Positions 32,553-43,849 of a stretch of 64,000 nt of DNA are shown here, one piece after another; position 1 is the first letter of the stretch, and every line of letters begins with the position of its first letter. The stretch is from Papaver somniferum. Taxonomy: Eukaryota > Streptophyta > Magnoliopsida > Ranunculales > Papaveraceae. The notes under the pieces were generated by a model, which saw only the letters and a list, made by a program, of their open reading frames with translations, did no database searches and had not been told where the DNA came from. The position numbers and the translations under genes are program-made. The stretch lies in NCBI RefSeq assembly GCF_003573695.1, contig NC_039366.1, positions 165,740,339 to 165,804,338 on the forward strand, in the 5' to 3' direction.

Positions 32553-34987
32553 TGAAAAAGCGGGGGTCTAACAACACCACCCAATATTTTGCTTAGCAAT
32601 CTGTATGGACTAACTCCGAAATACTTTGCTATAGAATCAACTAGACAGTCAGACTCAATCTAGATAAAAGTATCTCAAGGATTTAATATCTCTCTCTTGA
32701 TTTGATTTCTACTCAAGCTAAAATAAATAGCAAGTATCTATCAAATACAAGGAATAACTTGGACGGTACCAAAGACCAATGTCCAAGGATCAATCAATAT
32801 CAATCAACAACCAAAGGTTGGATTTCCAATTGATGATCACGAACACACAACCTGTATTATTTATATTATACAAAATAAAATGCGGAAAAGAAATAACACA
32901 GACACCAGAAGTTTTGTTAACGAGGAAACCGCAAATGCAGAAAAACCCCGGGACCTAGTCCAGATTGAATACACATTGTATTAAGCCGCTACAGACACTA
33001 GCCTACTGCAAACTGACTTCAGACTGATCTATAGTTGAACCCCTACCAATATCCCACTGATACAAGTTACAGTTATACTCCTACGCCTCTGATCCCAGCA
33101 GGACACTGCGTACTTGATTCCCTTAGCTGGTCTCACCCACAACTAAGAGTTGTTGCAACCCAAAATTACAGACTTGATAATAAACGAATCTGTCTCACAC
33201 AGAAAAGTCTATCGAAAGGATAAATCTGTCTCCCACAGATAAACCCTAGGTTTTGTTCCGTCTTTAGATATAAAATCAAGGTAACAGGAACCAATTGATA
33301 ATACAGACTTATATTCCCGAAGAACAACCTAGATTAATCAATCACCTCTCTACAATCCTTCCTGACTACACAAGCGGATTATCGAGGAATCACAAACAGT
33401 GAGACGAAGATTTTTGTGACTTCTTTATCTTGCCTATCGGAGAACTCTCACGATCTCAAGCCAATCAATTGATTGTACTCGTACGATAGAAGATGTAAGA
33501 TCAGATCATACAACTATGATAAAAGTAGTATCAGACTGACTTCACAATCCCAATGAATTCTTTAAGTCATTAACTCGAGTTTAGAGAAGAAACTCAAGAG
33601 TTAATGGAGATCGACTCTAGCGAACGCAATAGTAGCACACAGACGCGTGGGGATTAAGTTTTGCTCTAGATATATGTCTCCTATATATAGCCTTTCAAAT
33701 CAGGGTTTTGCCTTAGGTACAAAGCAAAATTTATCCACCGTTAGATGAAAACCTGATTTAGATTCAAGCCAATATCTCTCAACCGTTAGATCGAAAGACA
33801 TAGCTTGTTACACACACTTGGGTACACGTTTACTGGGTTTGAGAAAACCATGCCCAAACGAGTACATGTATGTTGGTCCAACATGGTAACCCAAAAGGTC
33901 AACCATATGAGCATCTCATATTAATCATGTTCTTCTTCACCATAACTAGTTCAATTGACTCAAATGAACTAGTTAAGAGTTGTTCAATTGCTATGAGATC
34001 TTACGTAACTACACAAGACACAATTGAAATAAAGATGATTCGATTCGATTTGAATCGGCTCATGAACATTATATCCACGGTTTGCATAAAGCATTCCTTA
34101 ATAGTTAATGTTTCATGTTCAGAGCACATCTTTAGATCATAACCTCTTAAGTTGACAAACAAGTTCGCGGACTTAAGTTAATCGGTTGAGTTTTCCAAAC
34201 TCACCAGAAATTCTCGGGTCGAGAACTTCCGCCAGTTCGCGGACTGGGTTCGCAGACTGAGTTCGCGGACTTAGCACACAAACGAGTTTTGGAAATCCCA
34301 GCAGAAATTCTCGTTCGAGAACTTCTGTTAGTTCGCGGACTGAGTCTGCGGACTGGGTTTGCGGACTTGGCAAGCCAATTCCACAATCCTACCGATTTCT
34401 CTTGATCAACAAAGTTCGAAAACTTCGGTTCAAGGAATACATGGTTATATAATCTAAACTCTTATTTCAATCATTGAAACATTCTCAGAGGGCGATATTC
34501 AGTCGTGAAGAACAACAGACCTTTCTCGTCAGAGCAATTTCCAAAGTGATTGAAACTTTCATGACATTCGTCACTAGGTGAAGATAAACCTGATCAAAGC
34601 GAAACGCTTTACCAACACATGATTTCGAGTGAAATATAAGCAATGAATACTCAGCTCGAAATATCAAGTGTATATGATCTAGTCTATATAGCATACGACT
34701 TTTGTCTCATAAGAAGTAGGAGAAGAATAGATAGGCTTTCGAGTGATAGATAAGTTCATGTATTCACATACCTTTTTTTTGATGAAGTTCCAAGGTTCCT
34801 TGGTGTAGATCTTCGTCATTGTCGTTGAATCACCATGAAGTCCTTGAGCTCAACTACACTTTTCCTATCCTAGTCCGAGACTTAGCTAATAGGCTAGAAA
34901 TCAAGACTTTATAGTTTTGATCACTAACATTGACAAACATGCTTGATATAGCAACGCATGCGAGGTTGACCGAGCTATGCTCTAACA
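32553..34987 (-). repeat. 5' LTR of element III (2435 bp)
   Basis: The length is identical to the 3' LTR. The TATA-like CTATATATAG is at 33681-33690, the palindrome is at 33944-33974 and the minisatellite is at 34162-34370. The right flank ACATC is the target duplication. Confidence 0.9.
33681..33690 (-). promoter_or_regulatory. Putative TATA box of the element III 5' LTR
   Basis: CTATATATAG lies about 1.3 kb into the LTR and is conserved in position in all LTRs of the nest (for example 17288-17296, 38931-38937 and 40404-40412). Transcription would start about 30 bp further left and read through the gag of III. Confidence 0.6.
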
Positions 34988-34992
34988 ACATC

Positions 34993-36968
34993 AACTTATA
35001 TAGATGCAATCATATAGCCGAAGCTAACAACATTCATCAAGGAGTTTAAAGATACAAGATAACCCCTCTAAAATTCCACGGCCGCACACCCCTCAAGATA
35101 TGACCATTAAGCACAAGTTCAAAAGAACTCTCCCGCATTTGATGTCATTCCCGAAAGAACAACAACGAGCGACCTTAATTTCAACAGAAAAGAAGGATTT
35201 TAATTGTACACCAAAACCATGAGAATGATTTTTATATCCAAAAACTCAATCAAATTAATCATAAGTACACCCATGATTAATTTAATCGGAATACATAATC
35301 AAATTAAACACAAAAAGTGATCAATTTAATTGATTATGCTCAACATAAGTAAACTTACGGAGCAACGACTGAGTTAACCATACGAGAGTGATTGGCTTAA
35401 TCGTTCATATACTCAACACAAGAAAAAACTTATGGAGTAATAACTAAATAACCAAACAAGATGATTAAATTAGTTCAAAATGCTCAACATATAGTACCTT
35501 ACGGAACAACCAACAAAGCTAATCATAAAAATAATCAACTTGGTTGTATCGTGCTCATCATAAGACACATTACGGAGCCTCACAGTATTACATAAAATAT
35601 GGATCAGTGAAGATCAATTACTGCGGAATACACAAGGATTCATTCTATTTTCCATCACAATTTGCACCATGACAAACAATATACATAATCCTTGAAAACA
35701 AAAGATTTTAACCTATCTTACATCAATAATTGACAATATAGGCTTAACTTTTGTATTTGTCAAAAGTCCATTCATTCCTTTATCAACATAAAAATATTGA
35801 TTTATGAAAGACTTTACTCTTGACAATATATAGGACAATCATAGTTCACGGACGCAAACATACATATCCCATAAGAAATTGCAATATATAAAACCACAAA
35901 GATTAATACTGCAAAAATCATCCTCCAAACAAGATAGAATTTAAACCAAAAAATCTAAAAGGCATGAAGATGAAAACGTTGGACATATCTATGTGTAATC
36001 ACAATAATGTCTATTCCAAACTCTAGTAATCCTTCTTAAAAACAAGAATATATTCTCATAAGAAGTTTCCTAGTCATCAATACAAACTCGTAATGCACAT
36101 ATAAGATGATTTGTCCTTAGAGGGTAGAATCAATTTTTTCGCCCGGATTTACACCAAGAATAGCTACCACATGCGTATAAAAAGATTTTATTTGCAAAGA
36201 AGAACATACAAAGTCAATAACGACCATGCACCATAGTTCACAAAGGATGATTGTGAACATTCAAGAATCCCATAGCAATGCGTACTACTTCGCATTCTTG
36301 AACTTCCTTCTTTGTGATTCACCAACAACATTGTTGTAAAAGCTACAAATTATCTTAGAAGAGTATTACTCCAAGAACCCAAGTGCCGAAGTCCGAGAGA
36401 AGTGGAACAAGTGTAATGAATTGGAGCAAAACACTCAAAAACAAGAGACAGGAAAAATACCAATCTTAACTCATTCAAATTCAAGGTTTATCATCTCCAT
36501 TTTGAAGAGAATTCAGAAACAAATAGAATGCAAAAAAAATGAGGTCATTCCGAGTTCGGACGAAGAAATTACGTCCAAAACAAGCTTACCGAATATCGAC
36601 GTCTACAGGAAAGTATGCATACGGGTTTGCAAACGAATTTTCATGACTTTGAGAAGTTTGCAAACTGGGTTTGCAAACTTAAACCCATGGATTTTGATTT
36701 TAAAAGATGTTATGTATACTTAGTATGTCTACCATGAAGTCCAAACATCCCGAACTATTATTTTCAAACCTACACATATAAGAACCTTAAACACAGATCA
36801 AGTTAGGTAGAAATGAACGATAAGCAAGGTACATGGATCATTATAAGTACTCTAAGCAAGTAAAACACAAATATTGCTCAAGTTTATAGACATACCTTTA
36901 AAATAATCCAACTGAACGCTACAGCCTTACCGAACATAATCTGTGTGCCCCAAATTCTTGTGTTTCCC
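34993..36968 (-). other. 3' untranslated module of element II, upstream part
   Basis: It is homologous to the 3' modules of A, I and III from 36075 leftwards, with TTATGTTGAGCA units complementary at about 35335-35575. Between 36075 and 36968 the minus strand has no frame longer than about 60 codons, so ORF2 appears to be absent. A GTTTGCAAACT repeat at 36625-36690 resembles the LTR minisatellite. The plus-strand frame 36421-36723 is probably accidental. Confidence 0.6.
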
Positions 36969-37721
36969 TCACCGTATACATAGTATTCTAGGTGAGGATG
37001 CACTTTCAACACAAACAAGTTGTGTTGACGTGAACAATGTCTTGCTCACCATGGCACCAAGAAAGAGTTTCTTTCCAACAACTCTTAAATCTTGTAGTGT
37101 TGAGAAACACCCAAGGAACTGTTTTATAAGTCTATCAAAGAACTTTAAGAGAACCCAAAAAGATTTGTGTTTCTGATTTCTTTTTTTCCAACTTATAAAA
37201 AACAGTTTCTGCAGATAGTTTCTAGTACTGCGAAGGGAAACTCTTTTGAAAAAAAGAGACGTCATAGATTCTTCATAAAATAAGACAATACTACTATCTT
37301 GATAGGAAGTATCAGGAATTGAGCAACGAATCAATTCATTCTTTGAGGTGATACACTCAGATGACCGATATTTAAACTCCTCTTGTAATACGTTTAGTTT
37401 ATCACAACTAATTGGATTAGGCAGAGGAGGAGAATTGCTCTCACTGATTAGTAAATCAATATCAACCTCAACATGAATATTATTCATCATAACTTGATTT
37501 AGCCTGTCAAGAAATTCTTGCTCTTTCTGGAGGTATAACTCAACATCAAGAGATAAGCTCTCAAGCTTCTTTTCAAGCCCTGAAAACACTTCAAGGGATT
37601 TTAAACCTGGTGGAGGTTTAGATAGAATTTCTTCTACAGATTTTATTAAATCGGACATGGAAGAGAATTCTGAAATCCCTGGATCTGGTGGTGCATTTAT
37701 TGAGAAAGCACAACCGTCCAT
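36969..37721 (-). CDS. Element II ORF1 (250 aa), cargo protein of unknown function
   Basis: This is an open frame from an ATG at the same place as gag in element III, 50 bp after the primer site. The first codons resemble the gag start (FSINAPP here, FSINVPP in III), then similarity ends. Residues about 25-105 are Leu/Glu/Ser-rich with coiled-coil character (LEKKLESLSLDVE, KEQEFLDRLNQ). Residues about 155-250 are basic and hydrophobic, with Phe- and Leu-rich stretches. No zinc knuckle, protease or RT motif is visible. It may be a captured host segment or a rapidly diverged gag replacement; neither can be decided by reading. The single open frame makes chance unlikely. Confidence 0.5.
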   Translation of the reverse strand: MDGCAFSINAPPDPGISEFSSMSDLIKSVEEILSKPPPGLKSLEVFSGLEKKLESLSLDVELYLQKEQEFLDRLNQVMMNNIHVEVDIDLLISESNSPPLPNPISCDKLNVLQEEFKYRSSECITSKNELIRCSIPDTSYQDSSIVLFYEESMTSLFFKRVSLRSTRNYLQKLFFISWKKRNQKHKSFWVLLKFFDRLIKQFLGCFSTLQDLRVVGKKLFLGAMVSKTLFTSTQLVCVESASSPRILCIR

Positions 37722-37770
37722 AGAGTCAGATCGCTACAAACACAGACTTGTAAGGTCTTAAACGTGTTTG

Positions 37771-37785
37771 CCTGCTCTGATACCA
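37771..37785 (-). promoter_or_regulatory. Primer-binding site of element II
   Basis: TGGTATCAGAGCAGG on the minus strand, two bases from the LTR end. It is identical to that of element III. Confidence 0.9.
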
Positions 37786-37787
37786 AT

Positions 37788-40189
37788 TGAAAAAGCGGGG
37801 GTCTAACAACACCACCCAATATTTCGCTTAGCAATCTGTATGGACTAACTCCGAAACACTTTCTAGAGAATCAACTACACAGTCAGACTCAATCTAGGTA
37901 AAAGTATCTCAAGGAGTTAATATCTCTCTCTTGTTTTGATTTACTCAAGCTAATGGAAATCAACGAGTCCTAATGAAACACAGGGAATAACTTGGACGGT
38001 ACCAAAGACCAATGTCCAAGGATCAATCAATATCAATCCACAACCAAAGGTCGGATTTCCAATTGATTGATTCCAAACGCACAACCTGTATTATTTAAAT
38101 TATAATAAATATAATGCGTAAATAGAAATAATACAAACACCAGAAGTTTTGTTAACGAGGAAACCGCAAATGCAGAAAAACCCCGGGACCTAGTCCAGAT
38201 TGAATACACATTGTATTAAGCCGCTACAGACACTAGCCTACTCCAAGCTAACTTCAGACTGGACTATAGTTGAACCCCAATCAGTCTCACACTGATCCAA
38301 GGTACAGTTGTACTCCCTACGCCTCTGATCCCAGCAAGATAATGCGCACTTGATTCCCTTAGCTGATCTCACCCACAACTAAGAGTTGCTAAGACCCAAA
38401 ATCGCAGGCTTTAATAATAAACAAATCTGTCTCACACAAACAAGTCTATCAAAGGATAAATCTGTCTCCCACAGAAAAACCCTAAAAGTTTTTTTCCGTC
38501 TTTTGATAATAATTAAGGAGAACATGAACCAATTGATAATCCGGTCTTATATTCCCCAAGAACAGCCTAGATTAATCAATAACCTCACAACAATCTTAAT
38601 CGTATGGTAGCGAAACAAGATGTCGCGGAATCACAAACAATGAGACGAAAATGTTTGTGATTACTTTTATATCTTGGCTATCGTAGAAATCAAACAATCT
38701 CAATCCAATCAATATGATTGTACTATTACGATAGAAGATGCAAGATCAGATCACACAAAAATGATAATAGTAGTATCGGTCTGGCTTCACAATCCCAGTG
38801 AAGTCTTTAAGTCGTTAACCTGGTTTTAGAAGAAGAAAACCAAAGGTTAAAGGAGAACCGACTCTAGCACGCAAACTAGTATCACATGTAAGGTGTGGGG
38901 ATTAATTTTGCAGAGTTGCTAGATGTCCCCTTATATAGTCTTTCAAATGAGGGTTTTTCCTTAGTTACAAAGCAATCAATATCCACCGTAAGATAAAAAC
39001 CTGATTTAGATTCAAGCTAATATTTCTCAACCGTTAGATCGAAAACTTAGCTTGTTATACACAATTGACTGTACGCTTCTAGGTTTGTTAACCGCACCCA
39101 AACGTGTACATTGTTGGTTCAACAATATTCTAACCAAAAGGTTAACCATATGAGCATTTCATACCAACCATGTTCTTCTTCACCATAACTAGTTCAAATG
39201 ACTCAAATGAACTAGTTAAGAGAGTTGTTCAATTGCAAGGAAATCTTATGTAACTACACAAGACACAATTGAAGCAAAGATGATTTGATTCACAAGAATC
39301 GGTTCATGAACTTTAATAGCCACGGTTTGCACAAGCATTCCTTAGTCTTTTAAGATTAAGTTAAGAAATAATCTTTAGATATATAACCTTCTCAAGTTCG
39401 CAGACTAGGTTCGCGGACTTAAGGCACCAGACAGAGTTTACAAAGTCCAGCAGAAACTCTCGGGATGAGAACTTTGCCGGTTCGCGAACTGGGTTCGCGT
39501 ACTTGGCTCACGCAAGTAGTTTGTCAACTCCAGCAGAAATTCTCGGGTTTGAGAACTTCGGAAGTTCGCGGACTGAGTTCGAGGACTTGGCACTTGTCAT
39601 TCTTCTAGTTCTCTTGATCAACAAAGTTCAAGAACTTCGGTTCAAGGAATCCATTGTTATGTAATCTAAACTCTCATTCCAATCATTGAAACATTCTTAG
39701 AGGAAGTTATATAATTGTTACACCATTTCTCGTCAAAGCAATTTCCAAATGATTGAAACATTCATGACATTCGTCACTAGGTAAAGATAAACTTGGTCGA
39801 AGCGAAAAGCTTACCAACACATATTTCGAGATATAGATAGGCGAAGTATACTCAGCTAGAAATACCAAATGTATATAATCTAGTATATACATATAGCATA
39901 CGGCTTTTGCCTCAAAGAGTATAAGATAGAATAAATAGACTTTTGAGTGACAGATAAGTTCAAGTCTCCACATACCTTTTCGTCGAGAAGTTCCACCGGT
40001 TCCTTGAGTAGTCCTTCTACTTGTATGATGAATCTCCATGAAGTCCTTGAGCTCAATTACACTTACTATCCTAGTCCAAGATTTAGCTATAAGAGACTAG
40101 TAATCAAGACTTATAGTTTTTATCACTAACATTGACAAACATGCTTGAGATAGTAACGCATGCGAGTTTGACCGAGCACTGCTCTTACA
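37788..40189 (-). repeat. 5' LTR of element II (2402 bp)
   Basis: The TGT...TCA ends are present, except that the start reads TGTAAGAGCA (CTCTTACA at 40182-40189). The TATA-like TTATATAG is at about 38931, the palindrome at 39187-39217 and the GTTCGC units at 39395-39590. The right flank CTCAT is the target duplication. Confidence 0.9.
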
Positions 40190-41547
40190 CTCATATGGCT
40201 AACCTTTTGGTTAACTATTGTTGAACCAAAAATGCACAAGTTTGGGTACGGCTAACAAACCTAGAAGCGTACAAGTCATTTGTGTATAACAAGCTAAGTT
40301 TTCGATTTAACGGTTGAGAAATATTAGCTTGAATCTAAATCAGGTTTTCATCTATCGGTGGATATTGATTGCTTTGTTTCCAAGGAAAAATCCTGATTTG
40401 AAAGACTATATAAGGGGACATCTAGCAACTCTGCAAAATTAATCCCCACACCTTACGTGTGATACTAGTTTGCGTGCTAGAGTCGGTTTTCCTTTAACCT
40501 TTGGTTTTCTTCTTCTAAAACCCAGGTTAAACGACTTAAATACTTCATTGGGATTGTGAAGCCAGACCGATACTACTTCTATCGTAGTTGTGTGATTTGA
40601 TCTTGCATCTTCTATCGTACGAGTACAATCACAATTGATTGGCTTGAGATTGGTATCTCCGATAGGAAAGATATAAAAAGTAATCACAAACACCTTCGTC
40701 TCTTGTTTGTGATTCCAAAACATCTTATTTAGCTAACATACGATTAAGATTGTTGTGAGGTGATTGATAACACTTGGGTGTTCTTCGGGAATATAAGACC
40801 GGATTATCAATTGGTTCATGTTCACCTTGATTATTATCGAAAGACGGAACAAGACCTTTTAGGTTTTATCTGTGGGAGACAGATTGATCCTTCGATAGAC
40901 TTGTATGTGTGAGACAAATTTGTTTATCATAAAGTCTTCGACTTTGGGTCGTACAAACTCTTAGTTGTGGGTGAGATCATCTAAGGGAATCAAGTGCGCA
41001 GTATCCTGCTGGGAGCAGAGGTGTAGGGAGTACAACTGTGCCTTGGATCAGTGGGAGATTGATTGGGGTTCAACTATAGTCCAGTACGAAGTTAGCTTGG
41101 AATAGGCTAGTGTTTGTAGCGGCTTAATACAGTGTGTATTCAATCTGGACTAGGTCCCGGGATTTTTCTGCATTTGCGGTTTCCTCATTAACAAAATTTC
41201 TGGTGTCTGTGTTATTTCAGGTTCCGCATTATATTGTTTATCTTTATAATTGAAATAATATAGGTTGTGCGTTTAGATCATCAATTAGTATAATCCAACC
41301 TTTGGTTATTGATTGTCATTGATTGATCCTTGGACATTGGTCTTTGGTACCGTCCAAGTTATTCCTTGTATTTGATTAGAACTCGCGGGTTCTGCTTGAG
41401 TAAATCAAATCAAGAGAGAGATATAAACTCGTTGATATACTTTTAATTGATTGAGTCTTGTTGATTCTCTTGAAAGTATATTCGAGTTTGTCCATACAGA
41501 TTGCTAAGCGAAATATTGGGTGTTGTTGTTAGACCCCCGCTTTTTCA
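40190..41547 (+). repeat. 3' LTR of element A, right part
   Basis: It resumes at CTCATATGGCTAACC exactly where 22024 left off, includes a TATA-like CTATATAAGG near 40405, and ends AGACCCCCGCTTTTTCA at 41547. Confidence 0.9.
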
Positions 41548-41648
41548 CATAATCAAGCGACTCTTAACATGAGTTTTGATTCACTAAAATATGACAACCA
41601 AACTTGACATACCAACGCTTGGTGGGTTCAACCGAGCAATGCTCTAAC
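41548..41648 (-). repeat. LTR start of a further, diverged family member
   Basis: On the minus strand it starts TGTTAGAGCATTGCTCGGTT at 41648 and shares a first 100 bp with the family at a reduced level. Element A interrupts it at 41547/41548. The rest of this element must lie to the left of the window. Its right flank (CAACC, 41649-41653) is helicase coding sequence. Confidence 0.65.
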
Positions 41649-43200
41649 ACAACCGCTAGCACGATTTTACCCTGTGAACGGAGCGAAGCAATAAGGGTTC
41701 TCCAGAGGTATGTCTTACCTGTTCCACCGCTTCCATACACAAAAAAAATACGTCCATCATTTTGTTCAACAAATGTGAAATCTCGTTGAATGCTTTTTTT
41801 TTTGTGTTTAATCTCTTCTTTATATTCTCTGCTTCTGCTATTAGAATATTAATGCCGTAGTTCGTTTCTTCATGAATCAAGTTGTTTTTAGGAACATCCA
41901 TTCCAGACATGTCTGGGTATGGTATATCTGAAAATTCATCCTCCTTTAAAGTTCGATTATGTTTCCAGAAAATCTTCTCAATTTCTTGTAGTGTATAAGT
42001 TCTGCAAAACTTCATTGTTCAACTTCAGTGCCGAATCTCTGTAAAGCTGTATTTGTCTGTACTGAATTTCCTCGGCTAAAATTTCCCAATTGGAATCTCA
42101 GAGTTTTTTTAGGCTTTGTTACCTTGCAATTCAGCAAAATCATAACAAACATTTCCAGCAGCCTTTTGCATGTATATGTTTCTGTTACCTCCTTCATGGC
42201 AAGGTGCCATTCACCGTCATCTTCCAACAATCCTAGTGTTGAACATGCGGATTTGAAGGTATGATGAATTGTATTACCCACTGTTTTAATATCATCGTAG
42301 CTCTGACATCCTTTCTGCACATTCAATAAAATACGTAGGTAGTATTTCTCACCTGCAGTGGGATGTACATAGTAGATACGCCCAATTTTTGCTCCCACTC
42401 CCCTTTGTCTTACTTTCCAGGTTTTCTTTGCTTGGTCCCACCTCTAATGCTTAGGAAAATCTGCATACGTCAGTTTTTTTGCATCTTTGAAGTGCCTATT
42501 AGCTTTCATCCACTGAATGAATTTTGATGCATCTGGATCTGCGTTTTCTAGAACATCTCTCAAATCATCGTCATCTCCGTAGTATACTAAATGTTCCCGT
42601 CGAGATGCAATGGTAGTCTCTCTACGCTCGTCTTGAGATAATGAATTTCAAAACCAAGTGTTCTCCACACACATTCACAACCTGATAGATATCGACCCTC
42701 AAGATATGTACTTACTTCGTCATTATTATTTTTTGGGTATTGTATCAATGGTACCAGAGTTGCTTGTATTCTTGATATTTGGTGGAATTACTGCATCACA
42801 TTTGCTTGAATTCTTTACCCAATTTTCAGTGTCTATAATGTACAGCTGACAAAATGCAGGTAGTCTACCATCAAGTGGCAACAAAGCTCCCATGAAGAGA
42901 AGATTAAGGACATATATTGTATATACCCATGGTGTTGTACCATTATTATGATATTTCTTCACTTTGGCGCCCTGTAAGGTAAATGGAAACATTGAATTAT
43001 ATGCCCTGATGTTTATTCTGAAATTTTTAGCTTGCGGCCCACCTCCTATGTATTGCAATAGATTTTGTAGAAATTCTGGTACCTTTTCTAGGAGTGGCAA
43101 TTTGACAGCTCCTTTCCCACGACAAATTGAAAATTCTTGTGGTATATTTTCTTTTGGCTTTTGTTGACCCTCTCTTCATCCCACATCATTGCTTGACAAT
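41649..43200 (-). pseudogene. Helitron RepHel remnant: PIF1-like helicase N-part without the HUH nuclease
   Basis: On the minus strand, from right to left: a CPHC-type zinc motif with MWDEERVN (about 43190-43150); the segment PEFLQNLLQYIGGGPQAKNFR (43080-43010); GALLPLDGRLPAFCQLYIID (about 42890-42840); then, after a frameshift in an A-run near 42720, YLEGRYLSGCECVWR. The region linking to the helicase follows (GRIYYVHPTAGEKYYLR, 42380-42330), then the Walker A motif GSGGTGKT at 41711-41734. These are hallmarks of plant Helitron transposases (rolling-circle). The part that should carry Helitron_like_N and the two-His HUH nuclease is missing between 42726 and 42720. Several frameshifts are present, and an LTR element cuts the helicase at 41649. 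Confidence 0.85.
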
Positions 43201-43430
43201 GAGGGCACACTGCAGTTGGACCTCCAATATCGTGCCTTTTCAACTCCATCACTGATGAACATAGATAATTTGTTAGGATGGTAAGAGCCTATTAGACATG
43301 CATTGATTACCTCTATTGAAAACAGTCACATGTGTACGGGAATTCTTCCTCTGAATCATAATCTCCAGGCTGGTTTTCACTATTGTTACTCTCATGCTTA
43401 CCTAATGATGAAAACATTATCAATTCAAAT
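43201..43430 (-). other. Upstream part of the Helitron gene, short acidic fragment
   Basis: On the minus strand a short frame near 43390-43310 reads SEEEFPYTC-like with an acidic run and could be an N-terminal exon. It is too short to assign firmly. Confidence 0.3.
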
Positions 43431-43564
43431 TAATGAAAACATTATCAATTCATAGTGATATGATGAATTTCACAGTAGCCAATATATTGAATAGATTTAA
43501 TGAAAACATCATCAATTCATAGTGATATGATGAATTTCACAGTAGCCAATATATTGAATAGACT
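43431..43564. repeat. Tandem duplication, 67-bp unit, two copies
   Basis: TAATGAAAACATTATCAATT at 43431 recurs at 43498 (with ATCATCAATT), and the following bases up to ATTGAATAGA are nearly identical. A partial third unit precedes it at about 43408. There is no coding content. Confidence 0.85.
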
Positions 43565-43849
43565 ACATTATTGTTAGGCAAGACAGTAGCCAGTATGTTG
43601 AATGAACTATAATATTGTCAGGCAAGATATGTTACCATTCATGTAACTCATAGCGAATATTTTTGCTCATTTCCTAGCACGTTCGGATATGTCTTGGGCT
43701 GTCGCTGGTAAGAAATTGTATATGTCAGCAACAAAACTTTTAAATAAGTGAATATGTGTATACTTTAAATGCTTATACCTGTTCGTTTGTTTTTACTCTG
43801 TAATCTTCTTAGAAACTTTTTCCTGTGTGTTATGCATCTCTGGACCAAA

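Larger units (their letters stand above)
25982..34987 (-). mobile_element. Element III: best-preserved copy, a 9.0-kb gag-only Copia-type element
   Basis: It is flanked by ACATC (25977-25981 and 34988-34992). Both LTRs are 2435 bp. On the minus strand: 5' LTR 34987-32553, primer site 32550-32536, gag 32486-30933 (intact, 517 aa), ORF2 30634-30269 (one stop), 3' untranslated module, polypurine tract, then 3' LTR 28416-25982. The internal region is only 4.1 kb and has no protease, integrase or RT, so this is a gag-bearing non-autonomous element (TR-GAG-like). LTR divergence by eye is about 1 to 5 per cent depending on the stretch. Confidence 0.9.
22025..40189 (-). mobile_element. Element II: minus-strand Copia-type element inside the 3' LTR of A
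   Basis: The 5-bp duplication CTCAT is at 22020-22024 and 40190-40194, and joining the flanks restores the LTR of A. On the minus strand: 5' LTR 40189-37788, primer site 37785-37771, ORF1 37721-36969, long 3' untranslated region 36968-34993 and 25976-25474, then 3' LTR 25473-22025. Element III and a solo LTR are inserted in it. No pol. Confidence 0.9.
1..41547 (+). mobile_element. Element A: outer non-autonomous Copia-type LTR retrotransposon, 5' end outside the window
   Basis: The plus-strand order is 5' LTR end (1-378), gag (379-1304, resumed at 18569), gag tail, a second small ORF remnant, a 3' untranslated region with polypurine tracts, then a 3' LTR split into 20970-22024 and 40190-41547. 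Two minus-strand relatives (elements I and II) are inserted in it, each with a 5-bp target duplication. With insertions removed, the 3' LTR is about 2413 bp. No protease, integrase, RT or RNase H is seen between gag and the 3' LTR, so mobility would have needed proteins from elsewhere. Its own target duplication cannot be checked because the left end is missing. It was itself inserted in, or next to, an LTR fragment at 41548-41648. Confidence 0.85.

Noticed and set aside
32363..32599. 78-codon frame across the element III leader and LTR end
   Set aside because: It crosses the LTR end and primer site and overlaps the gag start in another frame, so it is unlikely to be translated.
34162..34372. 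CRISPR-like regular repeats (GTTCGCGGACT units)
   Set aside because: Units are short, irregularly spaced and tied to LTRs of a plant retroelement; there are no spacers of constant length and no cas genes.
36421..36723. 100-codon plus-strand frame in element II
   Set aside because: It is opposite to the element's transcription with no partner in other copies. The composition gives no support, though it cannot be fully excluded.
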